DNA of 48,895 bases from Bryobacterales bacterium. Its GTDB lineage: Bacteria > Acidobacteriota > Terriglobia > Bryobacterales > Bryobacteraceae. The DNA is taken from the NCBI GenBank assembly GCA_020846745.1, contig JADLDI010000024.1:1-48895 (forward strand), in the 5' to 3' direction. Under the pieces are notes generated by a model that saw nothing but the letters and a program-made list of their open reading frames with translations, did not search any database and had not been told where the DNA came from. The position numbers and the translations under genes were made by a program. This document shows positions 34,185-42,607 of this stretch, piece by piece (position 1 is the first letter of the stretch; every line of letters starts with the position of its first letter).

Positions 34185-35888
34185 ATGAGCTTTATCCAAG
34201 CTGAAAAACATCGGGCTCAAATAGTTCTTTCCGCCGTCCTGCTTCTGGCGGCCGCAATTGCTCCCGCACAAACCGCAAAGCTCTCGCGCGAACTGCAGTT
34301 AACCTCGTCGGCAGCTGCGGTCGACGTCATCGTCCAATACGCAAAAAGTCCCACTTCGAGCGACGTATCCAAGGTGACTTCCGCCGGAGGAATCCTCAAG
34401 AAGCAACTCACCAGGGGTAAGGCTAACGTCTACCAACTCAAAGCCGGCGCCCTATCGGCGCTTGCGGGAGACGCAAATATCCGGTACGTTTCTCCCGACC
34501 GCAAAGTAGGGCGCACGCTCGAATACGCAGCTCCTGCTCTGGGCGCCTACATAGCGCAAGATTACGGGTACACCGGTAGCGGCATCGGCGTGGCTGTCGT
34601 GGACAGTGGCGTCGATTCCAGCCACCCCGACCTGAAAGGCCGCGTCGCCTATTCCGAGAACTTCGTGCAAGGTGAAAGCACTACTGCCGACCTGTACGGC
34701 CACGGTTCGCATGTTGCGGGCATCGTCGGCGGTGATGGCAGCGCGTCCACAGGGTCACAGTATACCCGCACCTTCCGGGGCATCGCTCCGCAAACCAACA
34801 TCATCAACCTGCGCGTCCTGGGCGCGACCGGGCAGGGAACCGATAGCGCAGTGATCGCCGCCATCGATCGGGCGATCGAACTCAAGACCACCTACAATAT
34901 CCGGATCATCAACTTATCCCTGGGCCGCCCCATCGCTGAAAGCTATACGGTGGACCCGTTGTGCCAGGCCGTTGAACGCGCCTGGAAAGCCGGCATTGTC
35001 GTAGTTGTCGCCGCGGGCAACGGCGGACGCGACAACACTATGAAGACCAATGGCTACAGTACGATCACTTCACCGGGAAACGACCCCTACGTGATCACTG
35101 TCGGAGCTCTGCGCGATATGGAGACGACATCAAGGGCGGATGACGTGATTGCCACTTACAGCAGCAAGGGGCCCAGTCTGCTCGATCAGATCGTGAAGCC
35201 CGATGTTGTAGCCCCAGGCAACTCCATCATTGCGGATCTGTCCTCCACGGGCTCGATCGACGAGACCTATCCCGGCAATGTCGTGGCGTTAAGTTATTAC
35301 AAAAACACTTCCAATGGCGCCGACTCTACGATGTACTTCCGGCTCAGCGGAACCAGCATGGCCACCCCGATGGTCAGCGGGTCGGCTGCGTTGCTGCTGC
35401 AGAAAGAGCCGAAGATGACGCCCGATCAGGTGAAGGCCCGGTTGATGAAAACGGCTGGCAAGAGCTTTCCCTCTAGTGTCGGCTACACCGATCCGGCCAC
35501 TGGAATCACCTATACGAGCCAGCACGATATCTTCACCGTCGGCGCGGGATATGTGAATGTCTGGGATGCCCTGAACAGCAGCGAGTCGATCGGACTTACA
35601 ACCACCGCGCTGTCGCCCAAAGCTGTTATGAATGCCGCGACGGGCGAAGTCACGATTCAGAACCTCTCGGGACTGAACGTTGTGTGGGGCACCAACGTCG
35701 TTTGGGGGTCGAACGTCGTATGGGGAACCAACGTAATCTGGGGCACCAATGTCGTATGGGGCGCCAATGTCGTTTGGGGTACCAGTTCGCTCGCCGGCTA
35801 CAACGTCGTTTGGGGAACCAACGTGGTTTGGGGCACCAACAACTTGTTCTCTGAGTCGTTATCGATGCGCGGTGATGCCCGTAAATAA
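34185..35888 (+). CDS. Secreted subtilase (S8 peptidase) with C-terminal NVVWGT repeats
   Basis: A protein of 567 residues from ATG 34185. An in-frame upstream ATG at 34083 is possible but would bury the signal peptide (IVLSAVLLLAAAIAPAQ). A propeptide of about 85 residues of inhibitor I9 type precedes the catalytic domain. The triad is Asp140 (AVVDSGVD), His173 (YGHGSHVAGI) and Ser391 (SGTSMATPMVSG). From about residue 498 to 552 the C-terminus is eight imperfect copies of the hexapeptide NVVWGT, one gap filled by a same-length SSLAGY segment. The repeats probably form a beta-structured adhesive or anchoring tail. The gene stands alone, 129 bases after the U32 gene. Confidence 0.92.
   Translation: MSFIQAEKHRAQIVLSAVLLLAAAIAPAQTAKLSRELQLTSSAAAVDVIVQYAKSPTSSDVSKVTSAGGILKKQLTRGKANVYQLKAGALSALAGDANIRYVSPDRKVGRTLEYAAPALGAYIAQDYGYTGSGIGVAVVDSGVDSSHPDLKGRVAYSENFVQGESTTADLYGHGSHVAGIVGGDGSASTGSQYTRTFRGIAPQTNIINLRVLGATGQGTDSAVIAAIDRAIELKTTYNIRIINLSLGRPIAESYTVDPLCQAVERAWKAGIVVVVAAGNGGRDNTMKTNGYSTITSPGNDPYVITVGALRDMETTSRADDVIATYSSKGPSLLDQIVKPDVVAPGNSIIADLSSTGSIDETYPGNVVALSYYKNTSNGADSTMYFRLSGTSMATPMVSGSAALLLQKEPKMTPDQVKARLMKTAGKSFPSSVGYTDPATGITYTSQHDIFTVGAGYVNVWDALNSSESIGLTTTALSPKAVMNAATGEVTIQNLSGLNVVWGTNVVWGSNVVWGTNVIWGTNVVWGANVVWGTSSLAGYNVVWGTNVVWGTNNLFSESLSMRGDARK
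35676..35840 (+). repeat. 18-base tandem repeats encoding NVVWGT
   Basis: About nine 18-base units, eight of them coding for the hexapeptide NVVWGT or a close variant (one NVIWGT, others with S or A in the last position), with a unit SSLAGY in the same register. Codons for the same residue differ between units (ggc/ggg/ggt, acc/aac), so the repeats have aged and are kept at protein level, not freshly duplicated. Confidence 0.9.
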
Positions 35889-35909
35889 GCTGTCGGTGAA
35901 ATCGTGAAC

Positions 35910-35962
35910 GATACGAGTTGGACCAAGTGTTTGCCCTGCAGTTGTCGTTTCCAACTCGTATC
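35910..35962. terminator. 13-bp inverted repeat between convergent genes
   Basis: GATACGAGTTGGA (35910-35922) and TCCAACTCGTATC (35950-35962) are perfectly complementary around a 27-base loop. It lies between the subtilase stop and the convergent minus-strand cluster. Without a T tract on either side it is not a classical Rho-independent terminator, though it may stop transcription from both sides or act as a protein site. Confidence 0.45.
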
Positions 35963-35969
35963 CACCATT

Positions 35970-36002
35970 GGTAAAGGCAGTGGTAAAGGCAGTGGTAAAG
36001 GC
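35970..36002. repeat. 12-base tandem repeat, nearly three copies
   Basis: The unit GGTAAAGGCAGT occurs twice in full and once as the first nine bases. It lies just outside the stop of the methylthioadenosine phosphorylase gene. No function is evident; it could be a slippage-prone simple repeat. Confidence 0.85.
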
Positions 36003-36006
36003 TGAG

Positions 36007-36867
36007 TTATCCCAGGTACTTCGACACCAGCAGTGCGAGTTTCTGGCGCGTCTCCTCGGGCACTGTCTTACGATCAGTGATCAACGCATGCGACAGAGCG
36101 TGCGCTGCCTTTGTGTCGCGCTCTTTGGGTATTAGCGCTACGGCTTCTTTCACCACCTTGCAGGCGCTCTCCGCGTTCTGCATCAGATTTTGGATAATCT
36201 CCTTCACAGTCACCGCGTCGTGATCCGGATGCCAGCAATCGTAGTCCGTCACCATCGCGATGGTGGCATAGTCGATTTCCGCTTCACGGGCCAGTTTCGC
36301 TTCCTGCAGGTTGGTCATCCCAATGACATCCATGCCCCACGATCGGTAGACGTTCGATTCGGCCTTGGTCGAGAACGCCGGACCTTCCATGCAGAGGTAC
36401 GTCCCGCCCTTCTTGGCCGTAACACCGGCCTTTTTGCAGGCTTCAACCAGGATGTCCATCAACTCATGCGACACCGGGTCGGCAAAGCTGACATGCGCCA
36501 CCAGGCCTTCGCCGAAGAAGGTGGAAATACGTCCGCGCGTGCGATCGAAAAACTGGTCCGGAATCACGAATTCAAGGGGTTTATGTTCCTGCTTGAGGCT
36601 GCCGACGGCGCTGAGGGAGACGATCCATTCGACGCCCAGCATCTTCATGCCCCAAATATTCGCGCGGAAGTTCAACTCCGAGGGGGAGAGGCGATGGCCG
36701 CGGCCGTGACGGGCGAGGAACGCTACTTTGCGTCCGGAAAGTTCGCCGGCCATGTAAGCGTCGGATGGCGCGCCCCAGGGCGTTTCGAGTTTGACTTCTT
36801 CTTCGATGGTGAAGCCCGGCATGGAATACAAGCCACTGCCGCCGATGATCCCGATTTCAGCTTTCAA
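36007..36867 (-). CDS. mtnP: S-methyl-5'-thioadenosine phosphorylase
   Basis: A protein of 286 residues, normal length for the family. It cleaves methylthioadenosine with phosphate to adenine and methylthioribose-1-phosphate in the methionine salvage pathway. Motifs seen are [15 protein letters not shown] (phosphate site, residue 5), [20 protein letters not shown] (about 50), a conserved Asp/Arg segment, [19 protein letters not shown] (about 160-178), [20 protein letters not shown], and [13 protein letters not shown] (about 217). A close alternative is a purine nucleoside phosphorylase of the same family, but the TDYDCW segment favours MTAP. It is last in the minus-strand cluster, 6 bases after meaB. 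Confidence 0.9.
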   Translation of the reverse strand: MKAEIGIIGGSGLYSMPGFTIEEEVKLETPWGAPSDAYMAGELSGRKVAFLARHGRGHRLSPSELNFRANIWGMKMLGVEWIVSLSAVGSLKQEHKPLEFVIPDQFFDRTRGRISTFFGEGLVAHVSFADPVSHELMDILVEACKKAGVTAKKGGTYLCMEGPAFSTKAESNVYRSWGMDVIGMTNLQEAKLAREAEIDYATIAMVTDYDCWHPDHDAVTVKEIIQNLMQNAESACKVVKEAVALIPKERDTKAAHALSHALITDRKTVPEETRQKLALLVSKYLG

Positions 36868-36873
36868 AGTCCT

Positions 36874-37764
36874 TTAGCACTCCTGTTCTTTTATCAACTC
36901 TAACAGGACATCGTCGTGCGGGACGACCGTTTGGCCATCGGACTCTTCGATGACGCGAACGCCGTGCGCGCGCAGGGCTCTGACGACCGAGTTGTAGTTA
37001 GCCACCGCGATGCGAATGCGGCTTTTCCGATGCCGTTCGCGGCGAGGATGGCTGTTAAGCGTATCGAGCAGCGCACGCACGCCGGTACCATCGCGGGCGA
37101 TAGTTTGCAGAATGGGCGGCTTAGCGCCATTGGACAGGGACTGCATCTGTTCGAGATCCCGCTCGAGTTGCTCCGCTCCCGGAAGATCCGACTTGTTGAT
37201 CACGAAGAGATCCGCGGTTTCGAGCAAGCCTGCTTTGAGTGCCTGGACGTGGTCGCCCATTGAAGGGACGAGCACGACCACAACGATCTGCGCCACCCGC
37301 GCGATCTCGGTTTCCGCTTGGCCCACTCCCACCGTTTCGACGAAAATCACATCGCGGCCGGCAGCGTCGCACAGCGAGATCAGATCGGACGTAGCCGCGG
37401 CGACACCACCCAGTGTGCCACGCGACGCGACCGAACGGATGAACACACCGGGGTCCGTGTAGTGGCGTTCGAGCCGTATGCGATCACCGAGGATGGCGCC
37501 TCCCGTATATGGACTGGAGGGGTCGACTGCGAGCACCGCCACGGTTCGGTTGTCTCGGCGCACTTCGGCCACTAACTGATCGAGCAGTGTGCTCTTGCCC
37601 GCGCCGGCAGGTCCAGTGAAACCGGCGACGAGTGCGCGGCCGGTATGCGAAGCCAACTCGGAGAGAAGCGTGCGTGCTTCGGGCCTGCCGTTCTCGATGT
37701 CGGTGGCGGCGCGGGCGAGGGTGCGCAGGTCGCCTGCGACGATGCGTTCGGCCGTAGCGGTCAT
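36874..37764 (-). CDS. meaB: MeaB/ArgK-family GTPase, methylmalonyl-CoA mutase chaperone
   Basis: A protein of 296 residues; family members are usually 310-330, so the C-terminal dimerisation arm is a little short. The P-loop GPAGAGKS is at about 51-58. It is followed by the typical VDPSSPYTGGAILGDRIRL, FIRSVASRGTLGGVA, the Switch-region FVETVGVGQAETEIA, and the NKSD guanine-specificity motif. MeaB loads and protects adenosylcobalamin on methylmalonyl-CoA mutase; no mutase gene is in this window. Its ATG overlaps the TGA of the acyl-CoA dehydrogenase gene, which supports a shared role in branched-chain or odd-chain acyl-CoA breakdown. Confidence 0.92.
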   Translation of the reverse strand: MTATAERIVAGDLRTLARAATDIENGRPEARTLLSELASHTGRALVAGFTGPAGAGKSTLLDQLVAEVRRDNRTVAVLAVDPSSPYTGGAILGDRIRLERHYTDPGVFIRSVASRGTLGGVAAATSDLISLCDAAGRDVIFVETVGVGQAETEIARVAQIVVVVLVPSMGDHVQALKAGLLETADLFVINKSDLPGAEQLERDLEQMQSLSNGAKPPILQTIARDGTGVRALLDTLNSHPRRERHRKSRIRIAVANYNSVVRALRAHGVRVIEESDGQTVVPHDDVLLELIKEQEC

Positions 37765-38903
37765 GCTTTGAGGAGTTGACGCGCGATCACCAGGCGCTGA
37801 ATCTCACTGGTGCCTTCGCCGATTGTGCACAGCTTCACGTCGCGATAGAACTTCTCAACGCCGTAATCTTTAATGAACCCGTATCCCCCGTGAATCTGGA
37901 CCGCTTCGTCGCACACTTTAACCGCGACTTCAGAGGCGAACAGCTTCGCCATTGCGGATTCCTTGGTGACCTTCTCTTTGCGCTGATGCATATCGGCCGC
38001 GCGATAGGTCAGCAGCCGCGATGCCTCGATGCCGGTTGCCATGTCGACCAGCTTGTGTTGAATCGCCTGGAACTCCGAAATGAAGCGGCCAAACTGGCGG
38101 CGGTGTTTGGAATATTTCAGCGCCTTTTCGTATGCGCCTTGCGCGGTGCCGATCGACAGCGCGGCAATCGAGATGCGCCCACCGTCGAGTATGCGCAAGC
38201 TGTCGACAAAACCTTCACCAGGCTTGCCCAATAACTGTGTGCCGGCCAAGTGAAGATCCTCGAAGATCACTTCTCCCGTGGCGCTGGCGCGCATGCCGAG
38301 TTTGTCTTCTTTCTTGCCCAACCGGAATCCCGGCGTATCGGTTTCGATGAGGAAGGCGGATATACCGTGCTGAGACGCCGCGCGGTCGGTCACCAGCATC
38401 GCGACACAAAGCTGAGCGTAGTGCGCATTGGTGCAGAACGTTTTCGACCCGTTCAGAACCCAGCGCCGGCCGTCGTGAACCGCCATACTCCGCGTGCCGC
38501 CGGCGTCTGAACCTGCCTCCGGTTCCGTAAGGGACCAGCAGCCAATCCATTCGCCCGTTGTGAGCTTGGGCAGGTACCGCCGCTTCTGCTCGTCTGTTCC
38601 GGCCAGGTACAGGTGATTGGAGCACAGCGATGTATGTGCCGCCACGATCAGGGCTACAGACGGATCGATGCGTGCCAACTCCTCGACAATGATGGCGTAG
38701 CTGATGTAATCGAGCCCAGCGCCGCCGTATTCCTCGGGAAACACCGCGCCCATGTAGCCGAGCGCTCCCAGCTTCTTAATGCAGTCGAGCGGGAATTCCT
38801 GGGTTTCATCCCAGGCGAGGACGTGCGGAGCGATCTCCGCCTCCGCGAATTCGCGGACGGCTTTGCGAAGTTCAACGTGGTCGTCGCTGAGCCGGAAGTC
38901 CAC
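37761..38903 (-). CDS. Acyl-CoA dehydrogenase
   Basis: A protein of 380 residues from GTG 38903. The open frame continues upstream into the preceding gene, but that part is antisense noise; the GTG lies 11 bases past the oxidoreductase stop and gives the exact usual family length. A flavoprotein, it removes two hydrogens from an acyl-CoA thioester and passes them to an electron-transfer flavoprotein. Seen are the FPEEYGGAGLDYI N-terminal block, the WSLTEPEAGSDAGG flavin-binding segment, FGRFISEFQAIQHKLVDMA, and VQIHGGYGFIKDYGVEKFYRD, followed by CTIGEGTSEIQ with the probable catalytic Glu. The short-chain or branched-chain class is likely; chain length cannot be fixed. Confidence 0.92.
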   Translation of the reverse strand: MDFRLSDDHVELRKAVREFAEAEIAPHVLAWDETQEFPLDCIKKLGALGYMGAVFPEEYGGAGLDYISYAIIVEELARIDPSVALIVAAHTSLCSNHLYLAGTDEQKRRYLPKLTTGEWIGCWSLTEPEAGSDAGGTRSMAVHDGRRWVLNGSKTFCTNAHYAQLCVAMLVTDRAASQHGISAFLIETDTPGFRLGKKEDKLGMRASATGEVIFEDLHLAGTQLLGKPGEGFVDSLRILDGGRISIAALSIGTAQGAYEKALKYSKHRRQFGRFISEFQAIQHKLVDMATGIEASRLLTYRAADMHQRKEKVTKESAMAKLFASEVAVKVCDEAVQIHGGYGFIKDYGVEKFYRDVKLCTIGEGTSEIQRLVIARQLLKA

Positions 38904-38914
38904 AGATGGTTCGT

Positions 38915-40141
38915 TTAGACGATCTCTTCGCGCGTGGTGTCCCACTTGATGGTGCGGCCCTGGCGGTAGCTCTCGACCGCCATGCGGCAGGCGATTGAAA
39001 CGCGGTAGCCGATGTCGAAGGGGCAGTTCGGCTCGTTCCCTGATCGAATGGAATCGAAGAAGTTCTGCATATGGGCGTTCTTGGGCGTGGTCGCCTGGCC
39101 CACCATCTCCTTCTCGTTGGGCAGGTTCACTTTCTGAGGTGTAAAGCGAATGAGCGAGTTCTTGGATATCGTTCCGTCGGTACCGAGCACGTCTTCGGTG
39201 GCGCCCAGATGGTTGTTCCCGAACCCCGACGACCACGAGAAAAGAATCTCTTCCGGATGTTCCATCGCGACGTGCATCGTGTCGGGTACCTCGCGGCCGT
39301 CCTTCCACAGATAGACGCCACCCACCATCGTGACCGCTTTCGGGATTTGCAGATTGAGCACCTTGTACCAGAACGAAAGCTGGTGGCACATGTTCTCGTA
39401 GACGTTGCCGCCCGAGTAGTCCCAGAAAAAGCGCCAGTTCACATAGCGGTTGGCGTCAAAGTCGCGCTTTGGCGCTTCGCCGAGGAACTGGTTCCACAGC
39501 ACGTTTTCGGGCGTTACGTCCGGATACACGGGCCGCGACCACTGCGGCTTTCCATGCGGTGTATTGCGAAACATATGCGCTTCGATCGCCGTGATGCGGC
39601 CGAGTTTGCCTGAATTGGCGAACGCGACCGAGTCGGCAACCATACCGGAAGAGCACGATTGATGGCCGATCTGCACGACTTGTTTCTGGCGCTTCTTATA
39701 AGCGGCGCGCATCCGCTTGGCGTGGTCCACGGTGAACGCCATCGTCTTTTCCTGGTAGACGTGTTTGCCTGCCTCAAGCGCGGCGACGAAGTGTTCACAA
39801 TGCAGATGCTGCGGGGTCGCAATCAGCACCGCATCGACGTTCTTGTCTTCGAGCAGGTAGCGATAGTCCAGGTAGGTTTTGGCGTCCGGAGCAACCCGCC
39901 TGGCATCTTCGAGCCGCCGCGTGTAGATATCCGCGAATGCGGCCATCTCGGTGTTCGGACAGGACATTACCTCACGAACAAGCTGCATGCCACGGTCGCC
40001 CGGACCGATGATGCCAACGCGAATCCGTTCGTTGGCGCCGAGAACGGCCGAGGGTGCGGCCATGGTTCCGGCGAGGCCGGAAGCCACCTTGCCGATAAAG
40101 AGACGACGGGAGTCGCGGGTACTGCTCATGGATGCTTTCAT
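38915..40141 (-). CDS. Gfo/Idh/MocA family oxidoreductase with Tat signal
   Basis: A protein of 408 residues from ATG 40141, chosen over an ATG at 40231 because it is preceded by AAGG five to six bases upstream and puts an RR-type signal (STRDSRRLFIGKVASGLAG) at the N-terminus. A Rossmann NAD(P) domain begins with RVGIIGPGDRGMQL, followed by a substrate domain; the EKTMAFTVDHAKRM segment carries the family EK motif near residue 140. Such enzymes oxidise sugars, polyols or their acids. The export signal is common in acidobacterial and planctomycete members. It is the first gene of the cluster leading to acyl-CoA dehydrogenase, meaB and mtnP; why these are linked is not clear from sequence. Confidence 0.88.
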   Translation of the reverse strand: MKASMSSTRDSRRLFIGKVASGLAGTMAAPSAVLGANERIRVGIIGPGDRGMQLVREVMSCPNTEMAAFADIYTRRLEDARRVAPDAKTYLDYRYLLEDKNVDAVLIATPQHLHCEHFVAALEAGKHVYQEKTMAFTVDHAKRMRAAYKKRQKQVVQIGHQSCSSGMVADSVAFANSGKLGRITAIEAHMFRNTPHGKPQWSRPVYPDVTPENVLWNQFLGEAPKRDFDANRYVNWRFFWDYSGGNVYENMCHQLSFWYKVLNLQIPKAVTMVGGVYLWKDGREVPDTMHVAMEHPEEILFSWSSGFGNNHLGATEDVLGTDGTISKNSLIRFTPQKVNLPNEKEMVGQATTPKNAHMQNFFDSIRSGNEPNCPFDIGYRVSIACRMAVESYRQGRTIKWDTTREEIV

Positions 40142-40172
40142 CTTACCTTGGGCTGCGAACGTGGTTAGGGCG

Positions 40173-40199
40173 TTGAACGAATCATCCCTGTTGTATACT
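40173..40199 (+). promoter_or_regulatory. Predicted promoter for the secreted repeat protein and acetate kinase genes
   Basis: TTGAAC at 40173-40178 and a near-consensus -10, TATACT, at 40194-40199, with a 15-base spacer (shorter than ideal). The -10 lies 46 bases before the start codon at 40246. Confidence 0.4.
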
Positions 40200-40245
40200 A
40201 CACCCAATCCGTAACGGAACATCTTTGTCAACGGGAGTGTGCGTC

Positions 40246-41388
40246 ATGCGATTTGGGCTGGTACTAGCACTGACTTTCGCATCCTTTGCGGCTACCCAGA
40301 GCCGCCATAAAGTGGACATCAATACGGAAACGCCGGAGGGGCAGGCGCTGCAGGCGATCGGGCAGGAACAGGACGGCGCCAAGAAACTGGCGCTGCTTGA
40401 GGAGTTCTCCAGCAGATTTGCGTCGAATCCGAACTTGCCGTGGGTGTTGGGCCAATTGCAACCGCTATACCTCAAGGCAAACCAGCACGACAAAGTCTTT
40501 CCGGTAGCGGAGAAACTCCTGGCCGCCGATCCGTCGGATTCTGAAATCGCCTATGGTGGACTGCAGGCGGCGGTGGCCAAGCAGGACCCCGACCTGATCG
40601 TGAAGTGGGCCAACCTCACCAACGAATCCGCCAAGAAGGCCGTGGCTGCTTCCAAACCCGAAGACGAGGACGAAGCCGCCCATTGGAAATACAAGGTCGA
40701 TTTCGGTACCCAGGTGCAGAAGCGGTGCGAGTACGAGGTCTATACCGCGGCCCTGCGCGCACAGGACTGGGGCAAGAAACTGCAGTTGTTCGAAGCGCTG
40801 AAGGCGCTGAATGCGAAAAGCGAGTATGCCGGCCAACTGGACGAGACCTACTTCCTGGCGTATCGCGCCACCAACCAGAACGATAAGGCCTTTGCGGTAG
40901 CCGAGAAACTGGCGGCCGAGAATAAGGCGAACGAAGACATGCTGCTGCTTTTGGCGAACGCCGCCTTCGAAAAGAAAGACGCCGCCAACACCATCAAGTA
41001 CGGCACCGCCACGGCTGAGCTATTGAAAACCAAAGCGGCGCCCCAAGGTGTCGGCCCGGATGAATGGACCAAGAAGAAGAACACCACATCAGGGGTTGCG
41101 TTATGGATGGTCGGCATGACCTATGCTTCGAAGAGCGATTGGGCACAGACTGATACGGTGCTGCGTGAAGCGCTTCCGCTGATCCAGGGGAACGACCTGT
41201 TGATGAGCCACGCGCTGTTCCAGCTAGGGTTGGCCAATCACCGCATGGGAGAAAAAGGCGGCGGCGTGCCCAAAATTCAGGAAGCGTATAACTTCTTTAA
41301 GCAGTGTAGCACAGTGAAGGGTCCTAACGCCGGCGCGGCCACCAAGAACGCGGCCGTGCTGCGGACACAGTATCGAGGATTGAAATGA
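40246..41388 (+). CDS. Secreted TPR-like protein
   Basis: A protein of 380 residues from ATG 40246 with CGGGAG at 40232-40237, 8 bases upstream; an earlier start at 40225 would lengthen the signal for no benefit. The signal peptide (MRFGLVLALTFASFAATQS) is followed by helix-turn-helix repeats resembling TPRs, Ala/Lys/Glu-rich, for example DKAFAVAEKLAAENKANEDM and a final ALFQLGLANHRMGEKGGG. It has no catalytic motif. A scaffold role in the periplasm or outer membrane is likely. The stop TGA overlaps the ATG of the acetate-kinase-like gene, so the two proteins are made together, although one is exported and one is cytoplasmic. Confidence 0.85.
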   Translation: MRFGLVLALTFASFAATQSRHKVDINTETPEGQALQAIGQEQDGAKKLALLEEFSSRFASNPNLPWVLGQLQPLYLKANQHDKVFPVAEKLLAADPSDSEIAYGGLQAAVAKQDPDLIVKWANLTNESAKKAVAASKPEDEDEAAHWKYKVDFGTQVQKRCEYEVYTAALRAQDWGKKLQLFEALKALNAKSEYAGQLDETYFLAYRATNQNDKAFAVAEKLAAENKANEDMLLLLANAAFEKKDAANTIKYGTATAELLKTKAAPQGVGPDEWTKKKNTTSGVALWMVGMTYASKSDWAQTDTVLREALPLIQGNDLLMSHALFQLGLANHRMGEKGGGVPKIQEAYNFFKQCSTVKGPNAGAATKNAAVLRTQYRGLK

Positions 41389-42467
41389 ACATACTCGTCC
41401 CGAATCTCGGGTCGACTTCTCTCAAGTGGCAGATCATTGAGTTTCCTTCCGAACGTATCCTGGCTCGAGGCCGGGCCGAACGGGTGATCGATTATAAGGA
41501 GGCCATCGCGGGCATTCCTGTTCGTGAGTTTCCGGTGGAGGCAGTAGCTTTCAAGGCCGTACTGGCGGGCGCGAAGTACCGCGGCACCTTCCGGGTTGAT
41601 ACGGGTGTCATGGAAGCCATGAAGCGGTTTCTTCCTGCCGCTCCCGCGCACAACAAGATCTACTTGAACGGCATCATGGCGTTTCGGGAGGCGTTGCCGC
41701 AGGCGACCTTGGTGGCTGCTTTTGAAACGGAGTTCCACGCCACCATGCCCGAATGCGCCACCCGCTATGGCGTACCGAAGCGGTGGTATTCGGAAGGCGA
41801 AGTGCAGCATTACGGCTTCCACGGCGCCTCGCATCAATATGTGGCCGGCCGAGTTCCGGAGATCCTGGGTGGTCCGGTAAAGCGCCTGGTCAGCTGTCAC
41901 TTGGGTGGCAGTTCGTCGATGTGCGCCATCCTCGAGGGCCGGTCTGTCGACACCACCATGGGTTTCTCGCCGCAATCCGGTTTGGAAAACGCGACGCGCC
42001 ATGGAGACCTGGATGTGTTCGCGGTCCTCTACATGATGGAGCGGTATGGCTGGACTACGCAGCAAGTGCGCGAGCAACTCGCCGGTGAAGGCGGCTTAGC
42101 AGGACTTTCGGGAATCGCCGGCGGCGATGTGCGCGATCTGGTGGCCGGAGTCGCAGCGGGGAATACCGACGCGAAGCTCGCCCTGGATGTGTTTGTTTAC
42201 GAGGTTCGCAAGACCATTGGCGCCTATTCGGCGGTGCTGGGCGGGTTGGACGCGGTGGCGTTCACGGGGGGCATCGGCGAGAATTCGGCGGAACTGCGTG
42301 CGGAGATCTGCCGCGGTTTTGTGGAATTGGACGCTGTGGCCAATACCGACGGCAAAGGCGACCGGGTGCTGTCGGCGGAAGGGATGGCCGTGAAGGCAGT
42401 TGCGCTGACGACGAATGAGGAGTTGGTGGTGGCACGGCGGGCCTACAGGCTGCTTGCCGCGGGTTAA
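41385..42467 (+). CDS. Acetate kinase family protein with altered active site
   Basis: A protein of 360 residues, about 40 shorter than standard AckA. Kept features are the N-terminal VPNLGSTSLKW with Asn7, APAHNKIYLNGI (His89), YGFHGASH (His146), DTTMGFSPQSGLENATRHGDLD with Arg205, GGIGEN, and TNEEL. Changed features: the GHRVVHGG motif of true AckA reads AFKAVLAG at 55-62, so the equivalent of Methanosarcina Arg91 is Lys57 and the conserved His is lost; the equivalent of Asp148 is Glu114; the HLGNGGS phosphate loop reads HLGGSSS. It may be an acyl kinase with a different substrate, a slow acetate kinase, or a non-catalytic relative. Confidence 0.85.
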   Translation: MNILVPNLGSTSLKWQIIEFPSERILARGRAERVIDYKEAIAGIPVREFPVEAVAFKAVLAGAKYRGTFRVDTGVMEAMKRFLPAAPAHNKIYLNGIMAFREALPQATLVAAFETEFHATMPECATRYGVPKRWYSEGEVQHYGFHGASHQYVAGRVPEILGGPVKRLVSCHLGGSSSMCAILEGRSVDTTMGFSPQSGLENATRHGDLDVFAVLYMMERYGWTTQQVREQLAGEGGLAGLSGIAGGDVRDLVAGVAAGNTDAKLALDVFVYEVRKTIGAYSAVLGGLDAVAFTGGIGENSAELRAEICRGFVELDAVANTDGKGDRVLSAEGMAVKAVALTTNEELVVARRAYRLLAAG

Positions 42468-42607
42468 TAGTTTGCTGCGATTTGCGCATCGGATGCGATT
42501 GTCTGATCTCCCTATTCACAGGATCCGCGCGCACTTGTGGCTCGGTCAGCGGGTATGGCGTTATCGTTGAAGCGCTTCGACCGGGAGCTATTCAGGCAGA
42601 GATGTCG

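Noticed and set aside
38904..39389. N-terminal extension of the acyl-CoA dehydrogenase frame
   Set aside because: This part lies inside the upstream oxidoreductase gene, is Arg/His-rich noise, and exceeds the family length; the GTG at 38903 gives a 380-residue protein.
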